DNA from: Phyllobacterium pellucidum
GTDB taxonomy: Bacteria > Pseudomonadota > Alphaproteobacteria > Rhizobiales > Rhizobiaceae
Assembly: GCF_013327855.1 (NCBI RefSeq)
Contig: NZ_JABUMX010000003.1
Span: 1-64,000, forward strand
Reading direction: 5' to 3'
Length of the DNA stretch: 64,000 nt
Shown piece after piece: positions 39,169-48,801 of the stretch. Numbering within the stretch: the first letter of the stretch is position 1; the number at the start of each line of letters is the position of its first letter. The position numbers and the translations under genes are program-made. A model generated the notes under the pieces. It worked only from the letters and a program-made list of their open reading frames with translations. It was not told the origin of the DNA and did no database searches.

Positions 39169-39726
39169 TCAAGGCTCCAGTTCGACATCCCAGTAGAGAT
39201 AATCCATCCAGCTGTCGTGCAGGTGGTTTGGCGGGAAGAGCCGTCCATTGTTGTGAAGGTCGTGCACCGTCGGCTGGAATGGCTTCTGCCGCGGCCACAT
39301 TTTGGCGCGGTCTGGCATCAGCCCGCCCTTGCGAAGGTTGCACGGCGAACAGGCGGCGACGACATTTTCCCAGATCGTCTCACCACCGGCGCAACGTGGG
39401 ATCACATGATCAAAGGTCAGGTCTTCTTCCGAACCGCAATACTGGCACTCGAACCGGTCACGCAGGAAGACGTTGAACCGGGTAAAGGCAGGGTTGCGCG
39501 ACGGCTTGATGTAGGTCTTCAGCGAAACGACGCTCGGCAGCCGCATGGCGAAGGAAGGCGACGACACCTCGTGCTCATACTCGGCGACGATGTTCACACG
39601 GTCGAGAAACACCGCCTTGATCGCGTCCTGCCATGACCAGAGCGACAAGGGATAGTAACTGAGCGGACGATAATCCGCATTGAGCACCAGTGCCGGCAAC
39701 CCGTCCGGCGAGACGGCTATTGTCAA
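39169..39726 (-). CDS. HNH endonuclease family protein
   Basis: A 185-residue protein with a zinc-stabilised HNH fold: CQYC, then FDHVIPRCAGG with the catalytic His, W-x-N, and CSPCN. The preceding region LVLNADYRPLSYYPLSLWSW is shared by the stand-alone HNH proteins common in Alphaproteobacteria and cyanobacteria. It starts with TTG, with GGAG eight bases before. There is no partner restriction or phage gene nearby, and its biological target is unknown. Confidence 0.88.
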   Translation of the reverse strand: MTIAVSPDGLPALVLNADYRPLSYYPLSLWSWQDAIKAVFLDRVNIVAEYEHEVSSPSFAMRLPSVVSLKTYIKPSRNPAFTRFNVFLRDRFECQYCGSEEDLTFDHVIPRCAGGETIWENVVAACSPCNLRKGGLMPDRAKMWPRQKPFQPTVHDLHNNGRLFPPNHLHDSWMDYLYWDVELEP

Positions 39727-39834
39727 GGAATCAACTCCAATCCAACCATCAGGCCCTATTATTGTAAGCTGGACGTGACAAGAATGTGAAGCGAATTGCT
39801 CGCTTATGCAGCGAAAAACGCCGCTATATCAAAT

Positions 39835-40479
39835 TCATGCGATTGGTGTGCCGTCGCGGCCACGCGTCGCGGCATAATAGGCCCAGAAAAGCCGGGCCGC
39901 CACCCCGCGCCAGGGCGACCATCTTTCGGCAAAACGCTGCAGCGCCTTGGAATCGGGCCGGGCTGATTCGCTGTAGGCGTGGGCATAGGCGTGCTGCAGC
40001 GCAACGTCGCCCGACGGGAACACATCCGCATGCCCGGCCGAGAACAGGAGGTAGACCTCCGCCGTCCACGGCCCCACACCCTTGATACGCGTCATCAGCG
40101 CCATGGCCTCCTCGATCGGCCGCTCGCAAAGATCGAGAAGGTCGAGCTCCCCGGCAATGATCGCCTCGCTGATCCGCGCGAGGGTCTCCTGCTTGGCGCG
40201 TGAAAGGCCGGCTGCGCGCCACGCCTGCTCGCCGGCCGCAAGGTAGTTTTGCGGTGTCAGCGGATCGATGAGCCCTATGAGCCGCGACCATATCGATGCG
40301 GCGCTCGCCTTGGAAACCTGTTGCGAAACGATGACCGAAGCAAGGCTGGCAAAGCCGGGCTCGGAGCGGCGCAGCGGTAAAGGCCCTGCCCGTTCCGCAA
40401 CTGCCGCCAGCTCGGGGTGAGCCTTGAGCAATGCGGTCAGGCCTTCGGCCACGTCATCGAGCGTATCTATCCTGCGCAT
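39835..40479 (-). CDS. DNA-3-methyladenine glycosylase II (AlkA-like)
   Basis: A 214-residue base-excision glycosylase of the helix-hairpin-helix family that removes alkylated bases. The HhH-GPD motif is clear: LMTRIKGVGPWTAEVYLLF followed by DVFPSGDVALQ with the catalytic Asp. It lacks the N-terminal TBP-like domain of E. coli AlkA, as do many short alphaproteobacterial forms. Divergent from gluQ (76-bp gap). Confidence 0.9.
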   Translation of the reverse strand: MRRIDTLDDVAEGLTALLKAHPELAAVAERAGPLPLRRSEPGFASLASVIVSQQVSKASAASIWSRLIGLIDPLTPQNYLAAGEQAWRAAGLSRAKQETLARISEAIIAGELDLLDLCERPIEEAMALMTRIKGVGPWTAEVYLLFSAGHADVFPSGDVALQHAYAHAYSESARPDSKALQRFAERWSPWRGVAARLFWAYYAATRGRDGTPIA

Positions 40480-40555
40480 GTCGTCACTTTGAATCGTCGG
40501 GAAAACACAGTATCAACCCGCGCATATGGTCACGCAAGGACACCAGTTCACGCTC

Positions 40556-41419
40556 ATGACAGTTCCTGTCTTTCGCTTTGCGCCTAGCCCCAATGGATAC
40601 CTGCATCTCGGCCACGCCTATTCGGCACTTCTCAACCAGAAGATGGCGCGCGAAAGTGGCGGCCGCCTGCTTCTGCGCGTCGAAGACATCGACCGCGAGC
40701 GCTGCTCGCCGGAACTCGATGCGGCCATGCTCCAGGATCTGCGCTGGCTTGGCATCACCTTCGAGGAGCCCGTTCGCCGCCAGTCGGAGCATTTCCCGGT
40801 CTACCAGCAAGCGCTGCAGCGGTTGACCGATATGGGTTTCGTCTATCCGGCGTTTCTCAGCCGCGGTGAAGTCAGGCGGATTGCCGAAACGACTGGAGGC
40901 GGCATTCAGCATTGGCCGCGCGATCCGGACGGCGCATTGCTCTATCCGCCCAATGACCGGAAGCTTTCGCAGGACGAGCGTACTCGGCGCATCGAAGACG
41001 GTTCTCCCTATGCGCTGCGCCTCGACATGGAGCGGGCGCTGGCGGCGATTCCGGCTCCGCTAAGCTGGCACGAAGAAGGAGCTGGCGAAAGCAGTGTCGA
41101 AGCGCGTCCGCAGGATTGGGGCGATGTCATTATTGCCCGTAAGGATGTGCCTACGAGCTACCATCTGTCGGTTGTCATCGATGATGCCGCGCAGGGAGTA
41201 ACCCATGTCGTGCGCGGCAGGGATCTCTTCCAGAGCACCAGCGTCCATAGGATCCTGCAACATTTGCTGGAGATCGAGCCGCCGGTCTACCACCATCATG
41301 CACTGATACTTGACCGTGACGGCGAGAAACTGTCGAAAAGCCGCAAGGACACGTCTCTGCGGGAATTGCGGCAAGCGGGAGTGACGGGTCAGCAGATTTT
41401 CGCCATGGTCGGCCTCTGA
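40556..41419 (+). CDS. gluQ: Glutamyl-Q tRNA(Asp) synthetase
   Basis: A 287-residue truncated class I synthetase that attaches glutamate to the queuosine base of tRNA-Asp. It has the catalytic domain motifs (FAPSPNGYLHLGHA; LSKS in GEKLSKSRKD) and no anticodon-binding domain, which distinguishes it from GltX. I start at the ATG before TVPVFRFAPSPNG; an ATG ten codons earlier is possible, and neither has a strong ribosome site. Confidence 0.93.
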   Translation: MTVPVFRFAPSPNGYLHLGHAYSALLNQKMARESGGRLLLRVEDIDRERCSPELDAAMLQDLRWLGITFEEPVRRQSEHFPVYQQALQRLTDMGFVYPAFLSRGEVRRIAETTGGGIQHWPRDPDGALLYPPNDRKLSQDERTRRIEDGSPYALRLDMERALAAIPAPLSWHEEGAGESSVEARPQDWGDVIIARKDVPTSYHLSVVIDDAAQGVTHVVRGRDLFQSTSVHRILQHLLEIEPPVYHHHALILDRDGEKLSKSRKDTSLRELRQAGVTGQQIFAMVGL

Positions 41420-41483
41420 CCTTTCGCTACGCATCGTTCGGGTATAAACAGCCCTGCCATCCTCGTTCCGCCGGTCTCCCGAC

Positions 41484-42368
41484 ATGCCCGTTCGTCTTTT
41501 CCCTGCACTCTTCGTTCTGCTCTGGGCCACAGGCTTCATTGGCGCGCGCTATGCGATGCCGTATATGGAGCCATTCCTGTTCTTGACGCTCCGTTTTCTT
41601 ATCGCTGGCACGATCCTCGGCGTCTGGGTCGCGGTCACGGGCAATGCATGGCCGGGCAGACGCGGGGCGATGCATGCCATCATTGCCGGTTGTCTCATCC
41701 ACGGTGTCTATCTCGGCGCCGTGTTCTGGGCGATCCACCAGGGCCTGCCCGCCGGCATGTCGGCGCTGGTCGTCGGCCTGCAGCCGCTCATCACCGCACT
41801 GATTGCCGGTGTTGCACTTGGCGAGACTATCCAGCCCCGCCATTGGGCCGGTCTGGCCGTCGGTTTCGCCGGCGTCGCCATGGTGCTCTCGCCGAAGCTC
41901 TCTGTCTCGTCGGACGGGATCACGCCCGCCACTGTTACCGCATCGATCGTCTCGGTTATCGCCATCAGCGCCGGCACCGTATGGCAAAAGCGCTTCGTCG
42001 GCGCGATCGATCTGAAGGCGGGGACGGCTCTGCAATATTTCGGTGCCGCGGTGCTGATGGGGTTGCTATCCCTGGTCCTTGAAACACATCAAGTCACCTG
42101 GGCCGCCCCGCTTGCCTTTGCGATGTTCTGGCTGGTCTTCGTGCTTTCGATCGGTGCCGTGCTGCTTCTTATGATCCTGATCAAGCAAGGCGCCGTTTCC
42201 AAGGTCGCTTCGTTGTTCTATCTCGTGCCGGGCGTCACCGCGCTCATGGCCTATGTATTGTTCGGAGAAACGCTGACACATTTCCAGCTTATCGGCATGG
42301 CGATTGCCACGCTCGGAGTGGCGCTGTCGACGGGTCAGAGACGTTCCGCTGCCTTGCCTTCGCGGTAG
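41484..42368 (+). CDS. EamA/DMT family transporter
   Basis: A 294-residue membrane protein with ten helices in two EamA repeats; the first begins LFPALFVLLWATGFIGARYAMPYMEPF, typical of the family. Substrate unknown. Its last 34 bases overlap the end of the convergent yihY-type gene. Confidence 0.88.
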   Translation: MPVRLFPALFVLLWATGFIGARYAMPYMEPFLFLTLRFLIAGTILGVWVAVTGNAWPGRRGAMHAIIAGCLIHGVYLGAVFWAIHQGLPAGMSALVVGLQPLITALIAGVALGETIQPRHWAGLAVGFAGVAMVLSPKLSVSSDGITPATVTASIVSVIAISAGTVWQKRFVGAIDLKAGTALQYFGAAVLMGLLSLVLETHQVTWAAPLAFAMFWLVFVLSIGAVLLLMILIKQGAVSKVASLFYLVPGVTALMAYVLFGETLTHFQLIGMAIATLGVALSTGQRRSAALPSR

Positions 42369-43189
42369 CGGATGATCGCCGCATTGACCTCAGCGCCGAT
42401 GATGAAGATCGCGGCGATGATATAGAGGAAGACGATAGCGACCATGATCGAGGCAAGACCCGCATAGGTCGTCACATACGAGGCGAAGGTCTCGAGATAG
42501 CTTGCGAAAATGGTCGCGCCAACGGTCCATGCGATCAGGGTGATGAGAATGCCCGGCAGGATGTCGACAAACCGCCTCTGCCCGGCTGGCAGCCAGAGGT
42601 GCACAACGAGGAGACCGACGACAAGCACCGCCGTAGCAATGACATAGCGCCAGAAGACGATCGTACCCGATACGAGCACAAGTTCCGGTATCCAGCGTGT
42701 TGCAATGCGCAGAGCGAGCGGTGCAAGGACGAGCAGAAAACTGATCGCCATGATGCCGATCGTCGCGACCATTACGAATCCGAGACTTTGCAGCCGGCAG
42801 AAGATGATCGAGCGCGTATCGATGACGCGGTAGGCCCGGTTAAGGGCAACGCGCAGCGCTTCGATGCCGTTGGAGGCGAAATAGGCCGCCGCGATAACGC
42901 TGACCGTGAGCAGTCCGCCGCGCTGCACGTTGAGGACGTTGCGGACCTCCTGCGCTATCGGCCTTGCGATGACATCGGGCCAGGTATCGAAGATGACGTG
43001 CACGGCCGTATCGGTGAAGGCGCTGGCGCCAAGAAAGCTCGCAAGCGACGTCGCAAAAATTAGGAACGGGAACAGCGCCAGGATGCCGGAAAGGGCGACA
43101 TGGCTGGCAAGCGCCCAACCGTCGTCGGTCAGGAAATGCCCCAGCGCATCGGCGACCACACGCCGGAGAAACCCAAACACTTTACGCAT
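42335..43189 (-). CDS. YihY/virulence factor BrkB family membrane protein
   Basis: A 284-residue inner-membrane protein with about six helices. The N-terminal DDGWALASHVALSGILALFPFLIF segment is diagnostic of the family once misnamed RNase BN. Its role is not settled; links to envelope stress have been proposed. It overlaps the EamA gene tail to tail by 34 bases. Confidence 0.88.
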   Translation of the reverse strand: MRKVFGFLRRVVADALGHFLTDDGWALASHVALSGILALFPFLIFATSLASFLGASAFTDTAVHVIFDTWPDVIARPIAQEVRNVLNVQRGGLLTVSVIAAAYFASNGIEALRVALNRAYRVIDTRSIIFCRLQSLGFVMVATIGIMAISFLLVLAPLALRIATRWIPELVLVSGTIVFWRYVIATAVLVVGLLVVHLWLPAGQRRFVDILPGILITLIAWTVGATIFASYLETFASYVTTYAGLASIMVAIVFLYIIAAIFIIGAEVNAAIIRYREGKAAERL

Positions 43190-43295
43190 CGGCGATGATT
43201 GCCCCCTGTGAAGCCCAAGATTGCAAGGCGCGGTCGAATATGTGAAGTCTTTTCTTGTCTTGGATCAAACGAACAATTTGAAAACATTCAGCAAC

Positions 43296-44129
43296 ATGGC
43301 CGATTCCAGAACGATTCTCCTTACCGGATGTTCCAGCGGCATCGGTGAGCATTGCGCTAGGGCGTTGAAGGCCGACGGATGGACTGTGTTCGCCACCGCG
43401 AGGCAACCCGCCGATATCGAAGCCCTCGATGCAGCCGGCCTCACCGGCCTCTACCTCGACTACCGGGAACCGCAATCGATCGCCGCCACCGTCGATGCGG
43501 TGTTTTCCCGCACGGGCGGAAAACTCGACGCCCTGTTCAACAACGGCGCCTATTCGCTGCCCGGCGCGGTTGAGGACTTGCCTATTGCCGCTTTGCGCGA
43601 ACAGTTCGACGCCAATTTCTTCGGCTGGCACGAATTGACGCAAATGGTGGTTCCCGCCATGCGCAAACAGGGACACGGGCGGCTTGTCCATTGCTCCTCC
43701 ATCCTCGGCTTGTTGCCGATGAAGTGGCGCGGCGCCTATGTCGCCTCAAAGTTTGCCGTCGAGGGCCTGATGCTCGTGCAGCGCATGGAGCTTGCGGGAT
43801 CCGGCATCGAGGTGTCCCTCATCGAGCCGGGGCCCATTGCAACACGGTTTCCCTTGAATGCACTCAAGCAATTCGAGACGCATATCGATGCGGAAAAATC
43901 GGTGCATCGCGATGACTACCGCAAACTCGTAAGGCGGCTCGGCGGTGGCGGAACCAAATCCCGCTTCAAGCTTGGTCCGGACGCAGTTTATGCGGTGCTC
44001 AAGGACGCCTTGGAAAATCCACGCCCGAGGCCGCATTATATCGTCACTCGCCCGGCAAAAATTAGCGCATTCGCAAGCAGATTTCTCAGCGCACGTGCGC
44101 TATACGCCATGCTTGCACGCCAATCATAA
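43296..44129 (+). CDS. Short-chain dehydrogenase/reductase
   Basis: A 277-residue classical SDR. The cofactor motif TGCSSGIG is at about 10-17, the NAG-like motif reads NNGAY, the catalytic Ser lies in CSSILG and the Y-x3-K pair in GAYVASKFAVEG. The substrate is unknown. The open frame extends 25 codons upstream without a ribosome site, so I use the ATG before ADSRTILLTG; spacing for any start is weak. Confidence 0.9.
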   Translation: MADSRTILLTGCSSGIGEHCARALKADGWTVFATARQPADIEALDAAGLTGLYLDYREPQSIAATVDAVFSRTGGKLDALFNNGAYSLPGAVEDLPIAALREQFDANFFGWHELTQMVVPAMRKQGHGRLVHCSSILGLLPMKWRGAYVASKFAVEGLMLVQRMELAGSGIEVSLIEPGPIATRFPLNALKQFETHIDAEKSVHRDDYRKLVRRLGGGGTKSRFKLGPDAVYAVLKDALENPRPRPHYIVTRPAKISAFASRFLSARALYAMLARQS

Positions 44130-44172
44130 TGAGATCAGCCTATAGTCTGGCCGGTCTGAAAGGAAATGCATC

Positions 44173-44370
44173 ATGGATATCATCTTCAAGTTTCTGGCGG
44201 TCGTTGCCATTGCGGCGGTCACGATCGTTCTTCTCATCGGACTGCGCAACATGATGAAGGGAGGCGATGCCAACTTCTCCAACAAGATGATGCAACTGCG
44301 CATCTTCCTGCAGTTGATCGCCATCATCCTCATCGTCGGCGCACTCTATTTCCATCGTGCGGCAGGCTAG
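44173..44370 (+). CDS. Twin-transmembrane small protein, HIG1-like
   Basis: A 65-residue protein with two helices (about 3-24 and 42-61) joined by a polar loop, GLRNMMKGGDANFSNKMMQLRI. The pattern of a hypoxia-induced (HIG1) domain is clear; mitochondrial relatives associate with cytochrome oxidase. AAGGAA precedes the ATG. It lies 9 bases before the cobalamin adenosyltransferase gene, an arrangement I believe is conserved in Rhizobiales. Confidence 0.85.
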   Translation: MDIIFKFLAVVAIAAVTIVLLIGLRNMMKGGDANFSNKMMQLRIFLQLIAIILIVGALYFHRAAG

Positions 44371-44379
44371 GTTTCACAA

Positions 44380-44958
44380 ATGGTCAAGCTCAACAAGATC
44401 TACACGCGCACGGGCGACGACGGCAGCACGGGTCTTGGCAGCGGCGAGCGGCGCTTGAAGCATGACCTTCGCGTGGAAGCCTACGGTACCGTCGACGAAG
44501 CGAATTCCTGCATCGGGCTTGCACGCATCCACACGGGCACCTTCCCGGAGCTTGATGCAATGCTCGCACGCATCCAAAACGATCTGTTCGATCTCGGCGC
44601 CGACCTTTCAACGCCCGATACCGGCGAGACACTTGCCTACGAGCCGCTACGCATCATCGACAGTCAGGTCCAGCGCGTCGAGGCAGATATAGACGCGCTC
44701 AACGCCAACCTTGCACCCCTGCGCTCCTTTGTGCTTCCCGGCGGATCGCCAGCATCGGCGGCACTTCACCTGGCGCGCACCGTCGCAAGGCGCGCCGAGC
44801 GTCACATGGTAGCGCTGTCGCAGAAACCGGACGAAACCGTGACACCGGCGGCGCTCAAATACATCAACCGCGTTTCCGACTTTCTCTTCGTCGCCGCACG
44901 GGTCGTCAATGACAATGGCGCGAAGGACGTGCTATGGGTCCCCGGGCATAATCGCTAA
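44380..44958 (+). CDS. Cob(I)yrinic acid a,c-diamide adenosyltransferase (PduO type)
   Basis: A 192-residue enzyme that transfers adenosyl from ATP to cobalamin to make coenzyme B12. The N-terminal KIYTRTGDDGSTGLGSGERRLKHD (ATP binding) and EAYGTVDEANS segments are diagnostic of the PduO family rather than BtuR/CobA. A normal four-to-five-helix bundle length. It is flanked by the HIG1-like gene and a rhomboid gene, all on one strand with short gaps. Confidence 0.94.
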   Translation: MVKLNKIYTRTGDDGSTGLGSGERRLKHDLRVEAYGTVDEANSCIGLARIHTGTFPELDAMLARIQNDLFDLGADLSTPDTGETLAYEPLRIIDSQVQRVEADIDALNANLAPLRSFVLPGGSPASAALHLARTVARRAERHMVALSQKPDETVTPAALKYINRVSDFLFVAARVVNDNGAKDVLWVPGHNR

Positions 44959-44981
44959 GTGCGGAGGGGATAGAGGCGCCG

Positions 44982-45743
44982 ATGTTCATTCCACTGCATG
45001 ACGCCAACAGCCTCAAATATATTAAGGTCCAATATGTCACGCTGACCCTGATTGGCATCAATGTCCTGGTTTTCGCGGTGATGAGCGTTGCCGGCGACGT
45101 ATCGCAGGCCGCCGCGATCGGCCTAGGTTACATCCCCGCCGTCATCCACCATCTAGTCAACCTCCCGGCGAATTACGATTTCGTGCCGCCGGATGCGACC
45201 TACATCACATATGCCTTCCTGCACGCCGATATCTTCCACCTCGGTGGCAACATGCTGTTCCTCTGGGTGTTCGGCGACAATGTCGAGGACGCCCTTGGAC
45301 ATGTGAAGTTCCTGATCTTCTATCTCCTTTGTACGGCGGCGGGTGCGTTTCTGCACGGCGTCATTCTGCCTGCTTCGGAAATGCCGCTCATCGGCGCGTC
45401 GGGGGCAATCGCCGGCATTGTTGCGGCCTATCTGCTGCTCCACCCCCGTGTTCGCGTCTGGGTATTGGCCTTCGGGCGAATCCCATTGCGCATCCCCGCT
45501 ATCTACCCGCTCGCGCTGTGGGTGGCGACGCAATTTCTCATGTTGGGGTTCGGCGGCGCTGAACAGGTTTCCTGGCCGGCCCATGTCGGTGGCATCATTG
45601 CGGGCGCGCTTCTGATCATCATCATGAAGCGCCGCGGCGTGCCGCTTTTCGACAGGGCGATTGTCTCTCCAAAGGCAGTCATAACCGAAAAGGCGCCCGA
45701 GCAGGCAACCTCAAATGTGCCGCCGGTCCGGTGGGGGCGTTAG
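44982..45743 (+). CDS. Rhomboid family intramembrane serine protease
   Basis: A 253-residue membrane protease with six helices. The catalytic Ser lies in GASGAIAG and the His in WPAHVGGIIAG; the conserved HLGGNMLFLWVFGDNVED loop follows helix 1. It cleaves membrane proteins within the bilayer; targets are unknown. A cytoplasmic C-terminal tail of about 35 residues is low complexity. The 204 bases to etfB likely hold the etfB promoter. Confidence 0.92.
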   Translation: MFIPLHDANSLKYIKVQYVTLTLIGINVLVFAVMSVAGDVSQAAAIGLGYIPAVIHHLVNLPANYDFVPPDATYITYAFLHADIFHLGGNMLFLWVFGDNVEDALGHVKFLIFYLLCTAAGAFLHGVILPASEMPLIGASGAIAGIVAAYLLLHPRVRVWVLAFGRIPLRIPAIYPLALWVATQFLMLGFGGAEQVSWPAHVGGIIAGALLIIIMKRRGVPLFDRAIVSPKAVITEKAPEQATSNVPPVRWGR

Positions 45744-45947
45744 CACCCGAGACATGAGATTTATTCAATCGTTTGAACTTAAAAATCGCCCGCCGCACCG
45801 ATTGACCTTTACTTCCCTCATATTTACGGTCCGGCGCAATTCCGGCACCTGACGTGTCGTTTTTTTCACCTCAATGTCGGCATCCGGCAAGCGGGTACTA
45901 TATTGAGGCAGTTAAATCTGCCTTTCTTTTTTGAAGAGGGAGTCCCC

Positions 45948-46697
45948 ATGAAAGTCCTCGTACCGGTAAAGCGGGTAGTCGATTACAACGTGAAGATCAG
46001 GGTGAAGGGCGACGGCTCGGGCGTTGAGCTTGCCAACGTCAAAATGTCGATGAACCCGTTCGACGAAATCGCGGTCGAGGAAGCGTTGCGGCTGAAGGAA
46101 GCCGGCAAGGTCGAGGAAATCGTCGTTGTCTCCATCGGCCCGGCGCAGGCACAGGAGACGATCCGTACCGCGCTCGCCATGGGCGCCGATCGCGGCATCC
46201 TCGTCAAGGTCGACGACATTGTCGAGCCCCTTGCCGTTGCCAAGATCCTGAAGGGTGTCGTCGAGGCCGAACAGCCGAAACTCGTCATCCTCGGCAAGCA
46301 GGCCATCGATGATGATGCCAACCAGACCGGCCAGATGCTTTCCGCGCTGCTCGGCTGGAGCCAGGGGACCTTCGCCTCCAAGCTCGAACTCGGCAGCGAC
46401 GACGCCAAGGTGACCCGCGAAGTCGATGGCGGCCTGCAGACCATCGAGATCAAGCTGCCGGCGATCGTGACCACGGACCTGCGCCTGAACCAGCCGCGCT
46501 ATGCCTCGCTCCCGAACATCATGAAGGCGAAGAAGAAGCCGCTCGACGAGAAGTCGGCCGCCGATTATGGCGTCGACACCAAGCCCCGCCTCAAGGTCAT
46601 CAAGACCGAGGAACCGGGCGGCCGCAAGGCCGGCGTCAAGGTCAAGGACGTCGCTGAACTCGTCTCCAGGCTGAAGAACGAAGCCGGCATTCTCTAA
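45948..46697 (+). CDS. etfB: Electron transfer flavoprotein subunit beta
   Basis: A 249-residue subunit that binds AMP and, with EtfA, carries electrons from acyl-CoA and other dehydrogenases to ETF-ubiquinone oxidoreductase. The start [19 protein letters not shown] and the family signature [28 protein letters not shown] are typical. GAGGGAG precedes the ATG; a TTG 15 codons earlier is ignored. etfA follows after 21 bases. Confidence 0.97.
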   Translation: MKVLVPVKRVVDYNVKIRVKGDGSGVELANVKMSMNPFDEIAVEEALRLKEAGKVEEIVVVSIGPAQAQETIRTALAMGADRGILVKVDDIVEPLAVAKILKGVVEAEQPKLVILGKQAIDDDANQTGQMLSALLGWSQGTFASKLELGSDDAKVTREVDGGLQTIEIKLPAIVTTDLRLNQPRYASLPNIMKAKKKPLDEKSAADYGVDTKPRLKVIKTEEPGGRKAGVKVKDVAELVSRLKNEAGIL

Positions 46698-46718
46698 GAT
46701 TTAGGAAAGGAACATAAA

Positions 46719-47648
46719 ATGGCTATTCTTCTGTTTGCCGAACACGACAACGAGACCCTTTCCGACCAGACCGCCAAGGCGCTGACGGCCGCCCTCGCCA
46801 TTGGCTCGGACGTGCATGTGCTCGTCGCCGGCAAGGGCGCCAAGGGCGTTGCCGAGCAGGCCTCCAAGCTTGGCGGTGTCAAGAAGGTTCTCCTCGCCGA
46901 CAGCGACGATCTTGCCAACCGCCTCGCCGAGGCAAGCGCCGCGCTCATCGTTTCGCTTGCCGGCAACTACGACACGATCATTGCCGCTGCCACCACCAAC
47001 GGCAAGAACATCCTGCCCCGCGTTGCAGCCCTGCTTGATGTCATGCAGGTCTCGGACATTATCGAAGTGGTTTCCGCCGACACCTTCAAGCGTCCGATCT
47101 ATGCCGGCAACGCCATCCAGACCGTGCAGGCCACCGATGCCACGAAGGTCATCACCGTGCGCACCGCGACGTTTGCCGCCGCCGGTGAAGGTGGTTCGGC
47201 ACCGGTCGAAAGCGTCAATGCCGCCGCTGATCCCGGCCTGTCGAAATTCATCGAAGCCAAGCTTTCGGGCGGCGACCGTCCGGAACTGACCTCGGCGAAG
47301 ATCATCATCTCGGGTGGCCGTGCGCTCGGCTCCAACGAGAAGTTCAAGGAAGTGATCCTGCCTGTTGCCGACAAGCTCGGCGCAGCGGTGGGTGCGTCGC
47401 GCGCCGCCGTCGATGCCGGCTACGCCCCCAACGACTGGCAGGTTGGCCAGACCGGCAAGGTCGTGGCTCCTGACCTCTACATCGCGGTCGGCATTTCCGG
47501 TGCGATCCAGCACCTTGCCGGCATGAAGGATTCGAAGGTCATCGTCGCCATCAACAAGGACGAGGAAGCACCGATCTTCCAGGTGGCAGATTACGGCCTC
47601 GTCGGCGACCTCTTCACCATCCTGCCGGAACTCGAAAAAGCGCTTTGA
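46719..47648 (+). CDS. etfA: Electron transfer flavoprotein subunit alpha
   Basis: A 309-residue FAD-binding partner of EtfB. The FAD domain is in the C-terminal third with [43 protein letters not shown], the family signature. The pair ends at a strong terminator. Confidence 0.98.
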   Translation: MAILLFAEHDNETLSDQTAKALTAALAIGSDVHVLVAGKGAKGVAEQASKLGGVKKVLLADSDDLANRLAEASAALIVSLAGNYDTIIAAATTNGKNILPRVAALLDVMQVSDIIEVVSADTFKRPIYAGNAIQTVQATDATKVITVRTATFAAAGEGGSAPVESVNAAADPGLSKFIEAKLSGGDRPELTSAKIIISGGRALGSNEKFKEVILPVADKLGAAVGASRAAVDAGYAPNDWQVGQTGKVVAPDLYIAVGISGAIQHLAGMKDSKVIVAINKDEEAPIFQVADYGLVGDLFTILPELEKAL

Positions 47649-47677
47649 GATCCTTCAAAATTTGAAATGAAATTATC

Positions 47678-47710
47678 TGGCCGGGGTAGACGATACTACC
47701 CCGGCCATTT
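47678..47710 (+). terminator. Terminator after etfBA
   Basis: A 12-bp perfect inverted repeat (TGGCCGGGGTAG ... CTACCCCGGCCA, 6-base loop ACGATA) is followed by TTTAGTTTG. It separates etfBA from the next gene. Confidence 0.85.
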
Positions 47711-47745
47711 AGTTTGTATGGTACATATAACAATCGGATGGAAAC

Positions 47746-48627
47746 ATGGCTGGCACGATCAAGACTGTAGGCATTATTGGCGCAGGGCAAATGGGTTCGG
47801 GCATTGCCCAGGTTTGCGCAGTCGCCGGTTACAATGTTTTGATCCATGACCAGTCTGCCGAACAGATCGAGAAGGGCATCGCCACGGTCAACGGCAACAT
47901 GGCTCGCTCGGTTTCCCATGGCAAACTCGAGGAATCCGCCCGCGTCAAAGCGCTGTCGCATATCCGTCCCGCCCTGAGCATGGAGGATCTGGCCGGCGTC
48001 GATCTCGCCATCGAGGCGGCGACCGAAGACGAAACCGTCAAGCGCAAGATTTTTGCCCAACTTTGTCCGAATCTCAATCCGGAGGCGATCCTCGCCACAA
48101 ATACATCGTCGATTTCGATCACGCGCCTTGCCGCCACCACCGACCGGCCCGAGCGCTTCATTGGCATTCACTTCATGAATCCGGTGCCGGTGATGAAGCT
48201 CGTCGAACTCATTCGTGGCATCGCCACCGAAAACGTGACCTTCGAGACCGCGCGGGAATTCGTCGCCAGCCTCGACAAGACGATTACTGTCGCCGAGGAT
48301 TTTCCCGCCTTCATCGTCAATCGCATTCTGCTGCCGATGATCAACGAGGCGATCTATGTGCTTTATGAGGGCGTCGGTTCGGTAGAGGCGATCGACACGG
48401 CGATGAAGCTCGGCGCCAATCATCCAATGGGGCCGCTGCAGCTTGCCGATTTCATCGGTCTCGATACCTGCCTGTCGATCATGCAGGTCCTCTATGACGG
48501 CCTCGCAGATTCGAAGTACCGCCCCTGCCCCCTCCTCGTCAAATATGTCGAAGCCGGCTGGCTCGGGCGCAAGGCGGGGCGCGGCTTTTACGACTATCGC
48601 GGCGAACACCCCGTGCCGACACGCTGA
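47746..48627 (+). CDS. 3-hydroxybutyryl-CoA dehydrogenase
   Basis: A 293-residue NAD(P)-dependent enzyme interconverting acetoacetyl-CoA and 3-hydroxybutyryl-CoA. The N-terminal Rossmann motif is GIIGAGQMGSGIAQVCA, the conserved HFMNPVPVMKLVELI holds the catalytic His, and the C-terminal helical dimer domain ends with GRKAGRGFYDY. Stand-alone length excludes the fused FadB form. It lies after etfBA, fitting fatty-acid or short-chain acyl-CoA oxidation, but the terminator between suggests its own promoter. Confidence 0.95.
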   Translation: MAGTIKTVGIIGAGQMGSGIAQVCAVAGYNVLIHDQSAEQIEKGIATVNGNMARSVSHGKLEESARVKALSHIRPALSMEDLAGVDLAIEAATEDETVKRKIFAQLCPNLNPEAILATNTSSISITRLAATTDRPERFIGIHFMNPVPVMKLVELIRGIATENVTFETAREFVASLDKTITVAEDFPAFIVNRILLPMINEAIYVLYEGVGSVEAIDTAMKLGANHPMGPLQLADFIGLDTCLSIMQVLYDGLADSKYRPCPLLVKYVEAGWLGRKAGRGFYDYRGEHPVPTR

Positions 48628-48801
48628 TCCTCCGCCAGCCGCTTGCCGCAAAAGTATATTTCGATCAAACCCTTGCATTGGTCCCCGCCTCTTCCCAACT
48701 GAGGCAGAATTGCAGCACCGGGCCCCTCTGGCGGGAGTTACCGGCTCTCTCGTGATGTCGGAGCTGTAATCTGGAACCGATGCCGGCGGATCTTTTTCAA
48801 C

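Noticed and set aside
47614..48678. A 354-residue open frame opposite the 3-hydroxybutyryl-CoA dehydrogenase gene
   Set aside because: It spans the etfA terminator and has no family resemblance; the sense gene is complete.
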